A DNA stretch of 64,000 bases. Origin: Adiantum capillus-veneris. Lineage: Eukaryota; Streptophyta; Polypodiopsida; Polypodiales; Pteridaceae. The position numbers and the translations under genes are program-made. This document shows positions 20,408-32,271 of this stretch, piece after piece. Numbering within the stretch: the stretch's first letter is position 1; each line of letters starts with the position of its first letter. Below the pieces are notes generated by a model. The model saw only the letters and a program-made list of their open reading frames with translations, was not told the DNA's origin and made no database searches. The DNA lies in the NCBI GenBank assembly GCA_014529385.2, contig CM043944.1, positions 177,187,740-177,251,739 of the forward strand, given 5' to 3'.

Positions 20408-22890
20408 GTGCAGGGATCGATTTTTTCTGCGCGCATGGAGCTCAATCAAAGGAGCTACTCACCTGCGCAGGTAGGCTGCAACCATGCTGGACGCTCCTTT
20501 GAGTTTCTCGCGGCCCAAGAAGGTGCCATGCTACAAGTACCCGCAGCCTGGTTTGGGGCTTCCTGGGCACAACAAGAATTTGGGGATAATCATGCTGAGG
20601 TGTTCTTCTTTGGGGTGCTACACAAGTACCATTCAAAAACTCAAAAAATTGCATGTCAGTTTGAGGGGCATCCGAAGTTCTATGTTGCAAATTGGAATGA
20701 CATCTGCGAGTACCTTGTTCAAAGCTCCCTGAATCTCACTCCTCCTCGGAAAATAAGCAAGGTAAGCCATGCAAGTACACCTGTTTCTTCCACATATGAA
20801 ATTGGTCAATCTAGTCATGCACCTATGGTTGAAATGTGGAGGAATCTTGCTGAGGATGCATTGGGGGAGGGAAGCCATTCCTATCATCTTGAAGAGGATA
20901 CTCCTCTTAGTAGTCCTAATTTTAAAAGCACTCCGGTGGAGGCCACACCAATTGCAGAGCGGCATGGAAGGCCACCCAAACCACGAAACCGGGGTAGACC
21001 CAAGGGCTGTAGCACGCTTACAAGTGATGATGCCTCAGGACCATCACCCAAATTTAGCAAATATAGTGGTTGAAATGGTGGCCGACCTCGTAAACATAAA
21101 CTACCGCATGTAGGAGGTAGAGCTAGTACCTCACCTAGCCCATTTGATGTCTTTTATGAGGAGGAAAGCAATGATGAGCATGCATCGGAGAGTGAGGGGG
21201 TTGAAGGTGGTGATGATGAGGCCTTGGAGGCAGAAGGGCCAGTACTTGATGACTCTCTCGAAGCGGATAATGACTTTGTTGATGTTATTCCTCCGGAATG
21301 GCATAGTGGTGATGGCCTTGAGCAAGAGCCCCATGGCACATTTAGGACTCTCCCTCTCTTCAATGGAGTCCATGGACCTGATTTGGGTCATTTACCTCGT
21401 GAGTTTTGTGAATTTCATTTATTTTTTATGTTGTTCCCACTAGATCTCATTGATCACATTGTAAAGTGAGACAAACACGTGGAAAAAGAGAGGAGAAGGT
21501 GTGGGAACTTGCATGACTCCATGCGTAGGTGGGTTCCTATTGATCGTCACTCTTTTATGTGTTTCATGGGCATAGCATTGGGCATGGCACTTCACTACAT
21601 GCCTTCCAAGAAACACTATTGGAAGGATGGCGTGGTAGGCTCACTCTTGTTTCCTAATTGTGGTGAGAAGATGAGCCAAACCACATTTCAGCAAATTAAA
21701 CGGTTCCTCCACTTACGAGACAATGCACAAACGCCACCTCGTGGATGTAGAGAGCACAAGTTGTGGCAACTAATTGATTTGGAGGAGCGGCTGAATTACA
21801 CTTTTCAAAAGAATTACAATGTAGGCAAGTGTGTCACTGTTGATGAGCGCATAATTTCCTCTAAATTAAAATTGAACCCATGTAGGGTTTACAATCCAAA
21901 GAAGCCTCATAAGTTTGGCATACAGGTATGGAACCTTTGTGATTCATCAACGGGGTATAATCATGCATTCCAAATCTATGATAAATTGCCATGCCCGGAA
22001 TTGTCTTTTCATGCAGTTGAAAATTTGGTAAAATCCCTTCCAAGGAAGGGTCATCATGTGTTTTCTGACAGGTTTTTTACCTCTGTTAATCTTCTTGAGC
22101 ACTTGCTTCATGAGGGCCAATGTGGTACAGGTACTTATGTGGCAAATAGAAAGTACTTCCCACATGCAAAGGTGCTACATTTGGGTAAGCAAGCACGAGG
22201 TGCTTGCCGGCTTGCATATTGCAAGAAGCAAGGTGTCCTTGCTTGCACATGGATGGACAAGAAAGAATTTTTTTTTGCTTCTAATTGTTATGGAATGCAT
22301 AAAGGTGAGGTAAAGCGCTTGATGAGTGATGGAACGAGGAGGAAGGTTGTATGTCCTGATGTTGCGATGCAATACAATGCATGTAAGGCAGCTATGACAC
22401 ATTTGATAGTATAGTTCTTGGGAGTGGTTATAGCTTGAAAAGTACAATGCATGGTTTTAAGTGGTGGCATGCAGGTTTTTGGGGTCTCATGGATTCCATT
22501 TTCAGAAATTGTTGGATCATTTGGAAAGACCTCTATGGCAAGAGGGATGTATTTAGGTTTGAGTTTCTGCTACATATGCATGAGCAGCTGGTAAATAATT
22601 CTTTTAGGCCGTATGTGTGTAAGCGATCGGTGATACAGGATGCATACAATGGCCATTTTCCCGTTCGTTTGCATGATACAACAAGTAGGTATTGTGTGGT
22701 ATGCTCAATAAAACGGAAGAAGATTTTTTCTGAGCACAAGGAAGTGCAGTGCTCAAAACCGTCCCGCACTATTTGGGGATGTGGTAAGTGTAAGAAGGTA
22801 ATGTGTGCTGATCCTTGATTCAAGGACTACCATGCAAGGGTGGTTGTTGATTTTCTCTTTGATGGTCACTCAAGAGTCACTAGACGAAGA
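20408..22890 (+). pseudogene. piggyBac-type transposase (DDE_Tnp_1_7) with N-terminal extension
   Basis: One reading frame runs from 20408 to about 22380 with only two stops (TGA at 21071 and 21467), then shifts by one base into 22387-22818. The core contains QTTFQQIKRFLHLRDN, the first catalytic Asp in CVTVDERIISSK (about 21835), the second in HVFSDRFFTS (about 22065) and, in the new frame, GSYDTFDSIVLG (about 22390), the equivalent of MGGVDxxD with the third Asp. A C-terminal Cys-rich domain follows (CVVCSIK..., WGCGKCKKVMCADP, TGA where a Cys is expected, then FKDYH). The N-terminal extension has a Tudor-like stretch (about 20560-20720) and an AT-hook, RNRGRPKG (about 20985-21010), then an acidic linker. 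It is nearly complete but inactive as read. Confidence 0.85.
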
Positions 22891-22899
22891 GACTCCATC

Positions 22900-23000
22900 T
22901 TATGTAAGTCTTTTAGCATTCTTCATGGTCTAGTGACTGTTGTCATACTTGCATGGCTTAGGCCTAGTTTCTCATACTCTCTAACTTCTGTTTTTGTAGG
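22900..23000 (+). other. Candidate spliceosomal intron in or after the piggyBac gene
   Basis: GTAAGT near 22903 and a T-rich tract ending TTTTTGTAG near 23000 form good plant donor and acceptor sites about 100 bp apart, directly after the Cys-rich domain. The exon after it has no recognisable coding content. Confidence 0.35.
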
Positions 23001-24597
23001 ACATGCAGGATTTGGTGATGGATTCTACCCGATGGCTGGTTCTTTTTGTTGGTTGACTAGTTTTTTATTGGTGATGGTTGCTGGTTTTTTTGGTTTTTCT
23101 TTGTTGATGGCTGGTCCCTTTTGCTGCTCCTTCTGGCTATTGGTTTTTCCCTTTGATGATGGTAGGTTTTTACATTTGCTGTTGGTTTTTCCCTTTGTTG
23201 TTGGTCTGACATGGGATGCCCTTATTTTGAGCTTATGGTCTGTTTCTTTGGTTGTGGTCTTATGGCAGGTAATATGGTTTCATGTGATATTTTGGCACGA
23301 TCTTTTGTTGCGGCATTATGGCTGTCTATGGTTTTGGTTATGACAGATGCCTTTGGTTATGGCTATGTGAACTTGTTTATGGTTATGGGTTGCCTTTGGT
23401 TATCGTTATGTGAACTTGACGCAATGGTGTTATGGTTCCAAGTTTATGGCGCCTATTGGCTATACATCTTGCCGGTTATGTAAGTTGTTTAACTCCATTT
23501 TTGGTCTTCTTATGTCAAGAACTTCTATATGGTTGCCACCTAGCTGATTGTGTTGTTGCCAAGGATTGGGGATTGGGGATTGGAGAAATTTTGTCCCATG
23601 ATTTTTTTATAACATGTTTTTGACAATGTCCCTTTTGTTATGGTTTTGGTGATGTGCTTTGTGGCAAGGACAAGTTTAAGTGGTTGTTTTGGTCATGGGA
23701 CACTTTATGGTTATGGAAGGTGCTCAATTATGGATATGGAAATCTTTATATCTTGGTATTTTTATGGCATATGTGTTTGTGGCTATTCTTGTAAGAGATG
23801 TTCTTGTGCCAACTTATGTTTGTGGTTTTTGCTAGGTTATGTTTATGGTTTTATTTGTTGCTTATGGTTATGGAAAGGCCCAATTATGATTATGGCAGTT
23901 CCACAAGTTGTGAGGTCCATTCTTGTTTTTTGATGGTTAGTTTCTCCCAATGGTTATGGTTTTATACTTCATGGTAGTGTCTTGCTAGGGTTTTGTCTTG
24001 TTACAGTTTGCAATCTCGCCAGGGTTTTGTCTGGCCAGGGTTTGTTGTCTTGCCACGCCAGGGTTTGCAATCTCGCTAGGGTTCAATCTCGCCAGGGTTT
24101 TTGTCTCCAGGTTATGGGTTGTGAATTTCCAGGTTATGGGTTGTGTCTGCGTTTTGTCACTTATAATAGCGGTTATAAAATAGCCTACATCTGATCCAGT
24201 GTTTCCCTCTTGAAATTATGGTTTGCCTTTCTCACCAGGGGTTTTATGAGTTCTTGCAAAGGTTTTATAATTTATCTCGCCAGGGTCTCATGATTTATCT
24301 TGCTGGTTTGTTGTCCAGTTCTCTCTTGCCAGGGTTCTCTTGGAGTGTTTTTACACTTGTTTATGGGGGGGTGGTTATGGAGCGAGCTCAACGGAGCGAG
24401 CTTTGGAGCGAGATTTTTTTTTTTTTGAGGGCCGCCACCACTACCTCCCATTGCCGCCCCTTAGCACCCATTGCCACCAGCACCTAAATCCACCACTGGT
24501 GGTTAGTGGTGCTAGCTTACTGCCACCTTGAGCCACCCCTAATCCTACCACCATCGCCCATTGCCGCCCCTCCCACCACTGTAGCAGCCAAGTACCT

Positions 24598-24600
<3 letters not shown>
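23000..24600. repeat. Degenerate low-complexity DNA (GGTTATGG-like and CCAGGGTTT-like units)
   Basis: Imperfect repeats dominate: TTGTTGGTTTTTCCC-like units at 23030-23200, TTATGGTTATGG-like units at 23320-23950 and CGCCAGGGTTTTGTCT-like units at 23985-24340. The open frames here are hydrophobic by-products of the composition and are not annotated. From 24400 the sequence is CCACC/GCCGCC-rich. Confidence 0.6.
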
Positions 24601-25691
<1,091 letters not shown>

Positions 25692-26837
25692 TGTGAGCGG
25701 GATGAAAACACACACAGCGCCTCTATAACGACCCGACACACACTCTTGGGAAGATACACACACACACTATGGGGCACCACTCGGCTTACACAACACACGT
25801 GGCCGAGACAGGGAACACACCTCTGGAGTGAGAGGAGAGAGATTATCCACTTGCCCACTCCACACAGACACACAGACACACACACACACACACACAAAAA
25901 ACTCAGCTCAAAAGAGGAGAATTTCTGATGTTTAGATACAAATGAGCTTGGGCCAACACCAATGGGGCAAACAGCTCACACAATATGGGTAAAAGATACC
26001 AGATACAATCACAAACTAGAGCGGAAACTTCGCTCATAGGAGAAACTTACACAGAAAAACAGCAGGAAAAGAGTGAGGAATTTGGAAAAATGGACAGCGC
26101 CATCGCGTCCGGAACGGCCCAAAACCCCAGTCTACAATGTCAAAGTGCTCAAATCCGACCTCGGATGAGCAGTTTACGGCCAAAACAGGCTCCAAAAACA
26201 CCAAAAACACACCTGCGGCTGTTCCTCCTCTCTTCTCCCCGTTTTTCTGGTCTTCTCTCAGTTTTTTCAGTTCCCACACTTAGCTTTATTAGTTGGGCAC
26301 CCTTGGCCTTTTAGATGACCTCAAACGGACCCCGAACAGGCCAAAAACTGACCTCGCAGTGCATAGTTGTCACCTTTTTGCATCATTCGCACACCTGGCA
26401 CTCAGCTTTTTTTCCAATAATGCATCTCGCCACCACGTGAAGTGGCCCCAAAAAGTGGTCCTAATGATGACCTTTCTGCGTAACTCTCACAAGAAAACAC
26501 CCACGTTGTATCTGTCCTCATCTGCGTGCAAATATTGACCTCGTTCGCCCTCCTGACGCCACTAGATGCCATCTGACGCACCTGCTGACCTCATGTCGTC
26601 GGCCCGCGGATAGCTTCCTCGAGAAGTTTTACGCGCTACCAACTCCTCCTTATTGTAGAAAAACACAATGGTAACAGTAACGATGAAAATCGATGCACTA
26701 TGTACATGGTGTCCTACCTGTACTTATGTGGGCCCCACGTAACCACCTGGCTCTGGAAAATGGGCAATACTTTATTTGATGCACCATGCATGGGTATGTA
26801 CATATGCGCAATCCCTTGCTCCAAAAAACTCCTGACA
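25692..26837 (-). repeat. 3' LTR of Tat-like element
   Basis: 1146 bp; on the minus strand it starts TGTCAGGAGTTTTTTGG and ends CCCGCTCACA. It contains a CA-rich stretch near 25862-25898. No strong TATA box was identified. Confidence 0.95.
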
Positions 26838-26855
26838 TAATTTGCCCATCCCCTA
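26838..26855 (-). other. Purine-rich tract before 3' LTR
   Basis: The minus strand reads TAGGGGATGGGCAAATTA directly before the LTR. It is an interrupted purine tract, weaker than in the other elements of this window. Confidence 0.5.
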
Positions 26856-26865
26856 GCCTGCTAGA

Positions 26866-29800
26866 TCATTCATGATCAGCAGCAGCAAAGAGAGATATGA
26901 GACTCGCCGCATCACAAGTCTCCTCATCCTTCACCAACATTTCTTGCTCCACCGACAACTCATCTTGTTCCACCATCATCAATCTAGCATGATACAATTT
27001 AAGACGCAATCCATTTACCCTTGACTTATGTAGAACACCATCCAGGTTAGCCAGTTGATATGTGCCATTTGGAAAACACTCTACTACCTTGAAAGGGCCT
27101 TCCCACTTAATTTGAAACTTCTTTTGGAAGGTGTTGTCCAGCTTACTGTTGTAGCGCAAAACCAAGTCATGTTCCTTGATACCCTTACTTTTGACCTTTT
27201 CATTTATCTTTGTCAAAGCCTTATCCTGCATCTGCCCATAATGCTCCAATGCGCTCATCCTATCCAACTGGACCTCTTGTAACTGCAAGAGCCTCTCTTT
27301 GAATGCATCACTAGGCCGCCCAAGAAACTTCTCTAACATCTTGACCGCAGGCAACTCTACCTCCACAGGCAATAGTGCTTCCTTTCCATACACCAAATGA
27401 AATGGAGTAAACCCTGTACCTGTCTTCACCGAAGTACGGTAAGCCCATAATGCACTAGGCAATTCCAAATCCCAATTCTTTCCTTGGTGCTCTGTCACTT
27501 TCGAAAGAATCTGTACCAACTCACCATTGAATCTTTCATTCAAGCCATTACACTGCGGGTAATAAGGAGTGGTATGCTGGTGCCTAATCTTCATCTTTGC
27601 ACATAAAAAATCTAGCAGTTTAGCTCTAAAGCCAGGCCCCTTATCTGAAAGTAACTCCAGTGGCACCCCAAACTTGCAACATATTTCATCATACACAAAT
27701 TTTGCCACATCCTTTGCAGTGATCTGTTTTACTGCTATAGCCTCTGCCCATCTAGAGAGATAGTCCACTGCCGTCAAAATATAGCTTTTGCCCCTGCTTG
27801 TGATAGGTAACGGGCCTATTGCATCAATTCCCCACTTTTCAAACACATCAAACGCCATAATGGTTTTTCGTAGCTCTGGCTTCAACACTCTCTTCCCAAA
27901 TGCTTGACACCTATTGCAAGACCTACACCAATGGTGAACATCCTTGTGCAAACTAGGCCATACATACCCCTCTTGCAAAATCTTATGCAAGGTGATCTTT
28001 AGAGCAAAATGGCCACCACATGCGCCTTCGTGATTCTCTTCCAACACTCTGTAAAGCTCCTCCCGCCAAGGTACACGTCTCAACACGAGATCAGCCCCTT
28101 TCATGTATAAGACATCACCAATCAATTTGTACCTGTATGCTCTACGCACAAAGCCATACTTCTTAGACTTCTGAATCTCCTTTGGAATGATTCCTGTTAG
28201 CAAAAACTCCTCTTCTTGAGCCAAACTTTCCCGGCCATGATAAAGAGGTAAAGTGGTCCTCAACACAAATAGCTCCCCAATCATGCCTTGAGCTGCTTCA
28301 TGTGCCTCTCCATTTAGAGCACGTTCAATGTGTCTGATACTCCATGCTTCAAACTTTTTTAACAGGCCTTTAATTCTGAAGCACATTTCCTTCAATGAGG
28401 TGTTCTTGCTCTTCCACACACCCAACACTTGCTTCACCACTAACAAGGCATCACCTTTTATGCTCAACCTTCGAACCCCATGCTTCAAACAAATGTGTAA
28501 TCCGGCTTCCAATGTAGCATATTCAGCCTCATTGTTACTATGCGCATCCAATTTGAACCCTCTCTTGCATACTAGCTTCCCCTCTGGATCATAAAGTGCT
28601 ATACCCCCTGAAGCTGCATCATGGCTCTTTCTGTATGAACCATCAAAGAACAACACATGTGCATTGCTGATCTGTGGCACTTCTTCAACTACCTTTCTCA
28701 CCACCTCTTCCTTAACAATAAGGGGATTCTCCTTGTAGGTCAACAAATCAGCTAGGGTAGCCCTTGTACTATCTTCCACTAGAAAAGAGAACTCAAACTC
28801 TTGCAGCTCAATTACCCATTTCTTCACCACATTTGACATGTTAATACCATTAATTAACTGTGGCAAAAAGGCATAACTCGTCAAGAAAACAAAAGGCCGT
28901 GGTAGCAAGTAATGACGAAATCGTCGACAAGCAAATATTACACTAGCCATCACTAGCTCTACTTCCGATAACTTTCTCTCCGCTACCAACTTCACTCGGC
29001 TTGCACAATACACTGGCCTCATATAATGGCTGCCCTTCCCCTTTTGCAATAGCATGGCTCCAATGGCATCATCCCCTACTGATGGATTTACATAAAAAAC
29101 TTTCTCCCAATCAGGAGCCTGCATGGCTGACAACCCCCCTAACACCTCTTTCACCTCTTGAAACACTTCTTCACACTTGTCATCCCATTGCAATGGATCA
29201 TGCTTTGCCACTTGTTGTAATGGATAAAGAAGCTGCGAAGACAATGGAATAAACCGTGCCATGTACTTCACTTTGTGTATAAAGGTTGCCAATTGCTTCG
29301 TACTCATAGGTGATGGAAGAAGAATAATAGACTTAACCTTATCTGGATCAGCCTCAATGCCATTTTCTGACACCATATGGCCCAATAACTTCACCCTTGG
29401 CTGTGCTAGATGACATTTCTTTGGATTTAGTTGTCCTCCACATTCATCATATCGAGCCAATACCATCTGCAACTTCTCATGATGCTCAGCCCTACTGCTA
29501 TAGACACAGAAGTCGTCCATAAAAGCCTTAACACAACTACCAATGAATGGTTCCAGCACCCAATTTGCTCTTTCTTGATAGAAAGATGGTCCATTTGACA
29601 ACCCAAACGGCAACACTGTGTAGCAATAGCAGCCCCATGGCGTAATAAAAGTTGTCTTTGTGCGGTCTTTAAGAGCAATCTTCAATTGAAAATAGCCTGA
29701 AAAACCATCACACACACTGTACCTCTCATAACCTGCCACTGAATCCAAGATCTGATCGATGAATGGAAGAGGATATGGGTTCTTCTTTGTGGCTGCGTTT

Positions 29801-32271
29801 AAGGGCTTAAAATCTACACAAATCCTCCACTTCCCATCCTTCTTTGGACTGACTACTACTGGACTCACCCATTCTGTGGTCTCCACTGGAACTATGAACC
29901 CTGCCTTCAATAACTTGTCCACCTCTACCCGCAAGGCTTCCATTTGCTCTTGACCCATCCTTCTTAGCCTTTGCCGCACTGGCTTAGCACCTTCATTCAG
30001 CTCTATATGCATCTCTTCACCCTTGAACCCTCTGATCTCTTCATATGAAGTAATGAACAAATCAGGAAAACTAGCCAGCATATGCAAATATATATCCTTC
30101 TCCATAGCTGAGAGGTCTCCACTAATCATTTGCGTCATTAATTCCTGCTTCTTTGACAACTCAACTTTGGTTTGCATCAGCCCTTCAATCACTTCATAAG
30201 GCCCTTCACTTTCATCTTCAACTTCCTTCGCAAATGCGACTAAACCAATCTCCTGGATTTCTTTATCCATCAAAAGAAATGCAACATCAACATCCTCATC
30301 ACTCCTGGTAGTGCTATCACTGTCCTCATCTGTCACCGTGGAAGAGTCTTCATCACTAGACTCATCCTCATCTTCATAAAGCTCCTCTAATCGTTTCCTT
30401 GTGTCCATATTATAAAGCTTCTTGGTACCTGTCTTTCCATAGAGGCTAATTGTACCATGTCGCCAATCTTGAACAGCTCCCACTGCACGTAACCATGGTC
30501 TGCCCAGTATAATAGGATATGCTCCCAACCCTGCTGGCATCACATGAAAATCAACCACTGCCTTTGCATCATATGCCTCCACTTCTAAGCTCTTTACAAC
30601 ACCCAAGCATTTTACTTTTTGATGGTTTGCCAATCTGATCCGAAAACCTGACACCCCAGCCACTGTGAGACCCATCTTCTCAACGCATGAGTGTGTTATG
30701 ACGCATATTTGGGCTCCGCCATCCACATAACCTTGTCCCAAATTTTTCCTTTTATGCCACACATCTACTATTGGACAAATGTTTGGTAGCTCGTCCATTG
30801 CCAACACCTTCACTGAACCTCTCTCTGGCTCTTTCTCCATTGGGTTAACCATCCTCTTCCACTGCCGCTTTAGCTTAGGCACCATCTCTATAAGCTGCCC
30901 AAAAGTAACATCTGCCTTCCTGCTCGTCAGATCCTCCTTCAAGTCATAGCTTAATTGCCCATCCCCTAGTGGAAAATCTGAAACATGAAACTTTCGACGA
31001 GCTCTCCTTTTCCTCTTGGCCTTGACATCCTCGCCTTCATGGCTCTTTCCTTTCTTCTTACTAGGACCTGGGGCACTTCTTCCTTCCTTTTCCTCTGTGG
31101 TCCTGTTTCCAATAGGCATCACTAATGTATCCTCTAGCTTTGATGCCTTCTCCAAGGTGACTACACTTAGCACTTTTGTCTTCCCTTTTTCCTCCTGGGT
31201 CAGTCCACTGGTTCCTTCGTCTCCCTTAATTTCGATGCCATAATCATTTGACCTAGTTAGCACCTGTCTTGGCAATGGATACATGTCTCCCCCCATCCTT
31301 GGTGGCTTATCACATTGCGGGCTGATGTGACCCAACTCTCCACAATTATAACATGTGGGCGTCTGCCTCCAAAACCTACTATTACTTTGTCCAGCACCAT
31401 TCCTAGGTCTTTCTTCACCTCCTGGCTGATTTGCAAACCGCCCTCGACCTCGATTATTTCCCACTTGACCTAGCATGTTTAGGCTGAGATTCTTCATCAG
31501 ATCAACCACTTGCCTCATGTCTTGCCTTAGGCCATCATCTTGCACTGCTGTAGTGACCACTGCTGGCATAACCTGAGTAGTAACAGGAACCATTGGTTCA
31601 TGATGAACCCCTGACATGCGCCCTTGTAAAGACTCTATAGGCTGAAATTCAGACCTCATTGGCAAAGACTCCACCCCTAACTGGCTCATTTTCCTCAGCT
31701 TCCACTCTTTGTTCCTTGCTACCTCTAGTGCATCTTCATATGTCCTAGGCTTCTTTAGCTCCACTCTCCAACGTATATTCTCCCAAAGACCAGCCAAGAA
31801 CCTGTCCTTCTTCATCATGTCAGGCGGGGGTACCTGTGGTGCTAAGGCCTTGCACATTCGCTCCCATGCCAATGAAAACTTACGTATGTACGCATCTACT
31901 GGCTCACCTTCCTTTTGAACCAAACCTTGTACTTCTTGCCACACTTTGTCAGGATCTTCTATCTTCACAAACTCCACTTCCAATCCATGCCTTAGATTGT
32001 CCCAACTCAATCTTATAGGTGGATCAGCCATACGCAACTCCTCTTCAAATGCTTTGGACCAAGCTCGTGCATCACTCTTCAAACAAATTTGGAGAAGGCG
32101 TAACATTTGCGTAGGGTCATGAATCTGGTTGCTAATGCAGGCAACCTCCATCTTTTCCAAAAATTCTTCCACATCTTCATCACTTCTTCCATGAAACTCG
32201 GGATAAGAGAAAGCCATGGCTACCCAAATTATGCTTTGAGAACCCCTTCGAACACACGTGCAAGAACCCAA
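26866..32271 (-). CDS. Gag-pol polyprotein of Tat-like Ty3/Gypsy element
   Basis: A single 1801-codon ORF. Gag capsid is at about residues 19-195 (the start is probably Met19, before AFSYPEFHG, though Met1 is in frame), with a CCHC knuckle CYNCGELGHISPQC at 307-320. Protease has YVDGGAQICVI (Asp517) and IILGRPWL at 587-594. RT spans about 760-990 with FMDD at 917-920. A first RNase H (1056-1180) has lost two catalytic carboxylates. A second, archaeal-type RNase H is at about 1204-1335 with FFDGSY (Asp1210), NNEAEY (Glu1248) and IKGDAL (Asp1274). Integrase has His1414/His1421/Cys1452/Cys1455, then Asp1483, Asp1543 and Glu1579 (D-35-E), and a KWEGPF module near 1723. Gag and pol are in one frame, so relative expression must rely on processing or unequal translation. 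It is probably active or recently so. Confidence 0.95.
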   Translation of the reverse strand: MGSCTCVRRGSQSIIWVAMAFSYPEFHGRSDEDVEEFLEKMEVACISNQIHDPTQMLRLLQICLKSDARAWSKAFEEELRMADPPIRLSWDNLRHGLEVEFVKIEDPDKVWQEVQGLVQKEGEPVDAYIRKFSLAWERMCKALAPQVPPPDMMKKDRFLAGLWENIRWRVELKKPRTYEDALEVARNKEWKLRKMSQLGVESLPMRSEFQPIESLQGRMSGVHHEPMVPVTTQVMPAVVTTAVQDDGLRQDMRQVVDLMKNLSLNMLGQVGNNRGRGRFANQPGGEERPRNGAGQSNSRFWRQTPTCYNCGELGHISPQCDKPPRMGGDMYPLPRQVLTRSNDYGIEIKGDEGTSGLTQEEKGKTKVLSVVTLEKASKLEDTLVMPIGNRTTEEKEGRSAPGPSKKKGKSHEGEDVKAKRKRRARRKFHVSDFPLGDGQLSYDLKEDLTSRKADVTFGQLIEMVPKLKRQWKRMVNPMEKEPERGSVKVLAMDELPNICPIVDVWHKRKNLGQGYVDGGAQICVITHSCVEKMGLTVAGVSGFRIRLANHQKVKCLGVVKSLEVEAYDAKAVVDFHVMPAGLGAYPIILGRPWLRAVGAVQDWRHGTISLYGKTGTKKLYNMDTRKRLEELYEDEDESSDEDSSTVTDEDSDSTTRSDEDVDVAFLLMDKEIQEIGLVAFAKEVEDESEGPYEVIEGLMQTKVELSKKQELMTQMISGDLSAMEKDIYLHMLASFPDLFITSYEEIRGFKGEEMHIELNEGAKPVRQRLRRMGQEQMEALRVEVDKLLKAGFIVPVETTEWVSPVVVSPKKDGKWRICVDFKPLNAATKKNPYPLPFIDQILDSVAGYERYSVCDGFSGYFQLKIALKDRTKTTFITPWGCYCYTVLPFGLSNGPSFYQERANWVLEPFIGSCVKAFMDDFCVYSSRAEHHEKLQMVLARYDECGGQLNPKKCHLAQPRVKLLGHMVSENGIEADPDKVKSIILLPSPMSTKQLATFIHKVKYMARFIPLSSQLLYPLQQVAKHDPLQWDDKCEEVFQEVKEVLGGLSAMQAPDWEKVFYVNPSVGDDAIGAMLLQKGKGSHYMRPVYCASRVKLVAERKLSEVELVMASVIFACRRFRHYLLPRPFVFLTSYAFLPQLINGINMSNVVKKWVIELQEFEFSFLVEDSTRATLADLLTYKENPLIVKEEVVRKVVEEVPQISNAHVLFFDGSYRKSHDAASGGIALYDPEGKLVCKRGFKLDAHSNNEAEYATLEAGLHICLKHGVRRLSIKGDALLVVKQVLGVWKSKNTSLKEMCFRIKGLLKKFEAWSIRHIERALNGEAHEAAQGMIGELFVLRTTLPLYHGRESLAQEEEFLLTGIIPKEIQKSKKYGFVRRAYRYKLIGDVLYMKGADLVLRRVPWREELYRVLEENHEGACGGHFALKITLHKILQEGYVWPSLHKDVHHWCRSCNRCQAFGKRVLKPELRKTIMAFDVFEKWGIDAIGPLPITSRGKSYILTAVDYLSRWAEAIAVKQITAKDVAKFVYDEICCKFGVPLELLSDKGPGFRAKLLDFLCAKMKIRHQHTTPYYPQCNGLNERFNGELVQILSKVTEHQGKNWDLELPSALWAYRTSVKTGTGFTPFHLVYGKEALLPVEVELPAVKMLEKFLGRPSDAFKERLLQLQEVQLDRMSALEHYGQMQDKALTKINEKVKSKGIKEHDLVLRYNSKLDNTFQKKFQIKWEGPFKVVECFPNGTYQLANLDGVLHKSRVNGLRLKLYHARLMMVEQDELSVEQEMLVKDEETCDAASLISLFAAADHE

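Noticed and set aside
20116-20445. Minus-strand ORF upstream of piggyBac as a second gene
   Set aside because: No recognisable motif; it overlaps the presumed 5' untranslated region and is likely chance.
22840-23930. Hydrophobic ORFs resembling membrane proteins
   Set aside because: Composition comes from GTTATGG/TTGGTTTT low-complexity DNA. There is no family motif, and they overlap an intron-like segment after the piggyBac gene.
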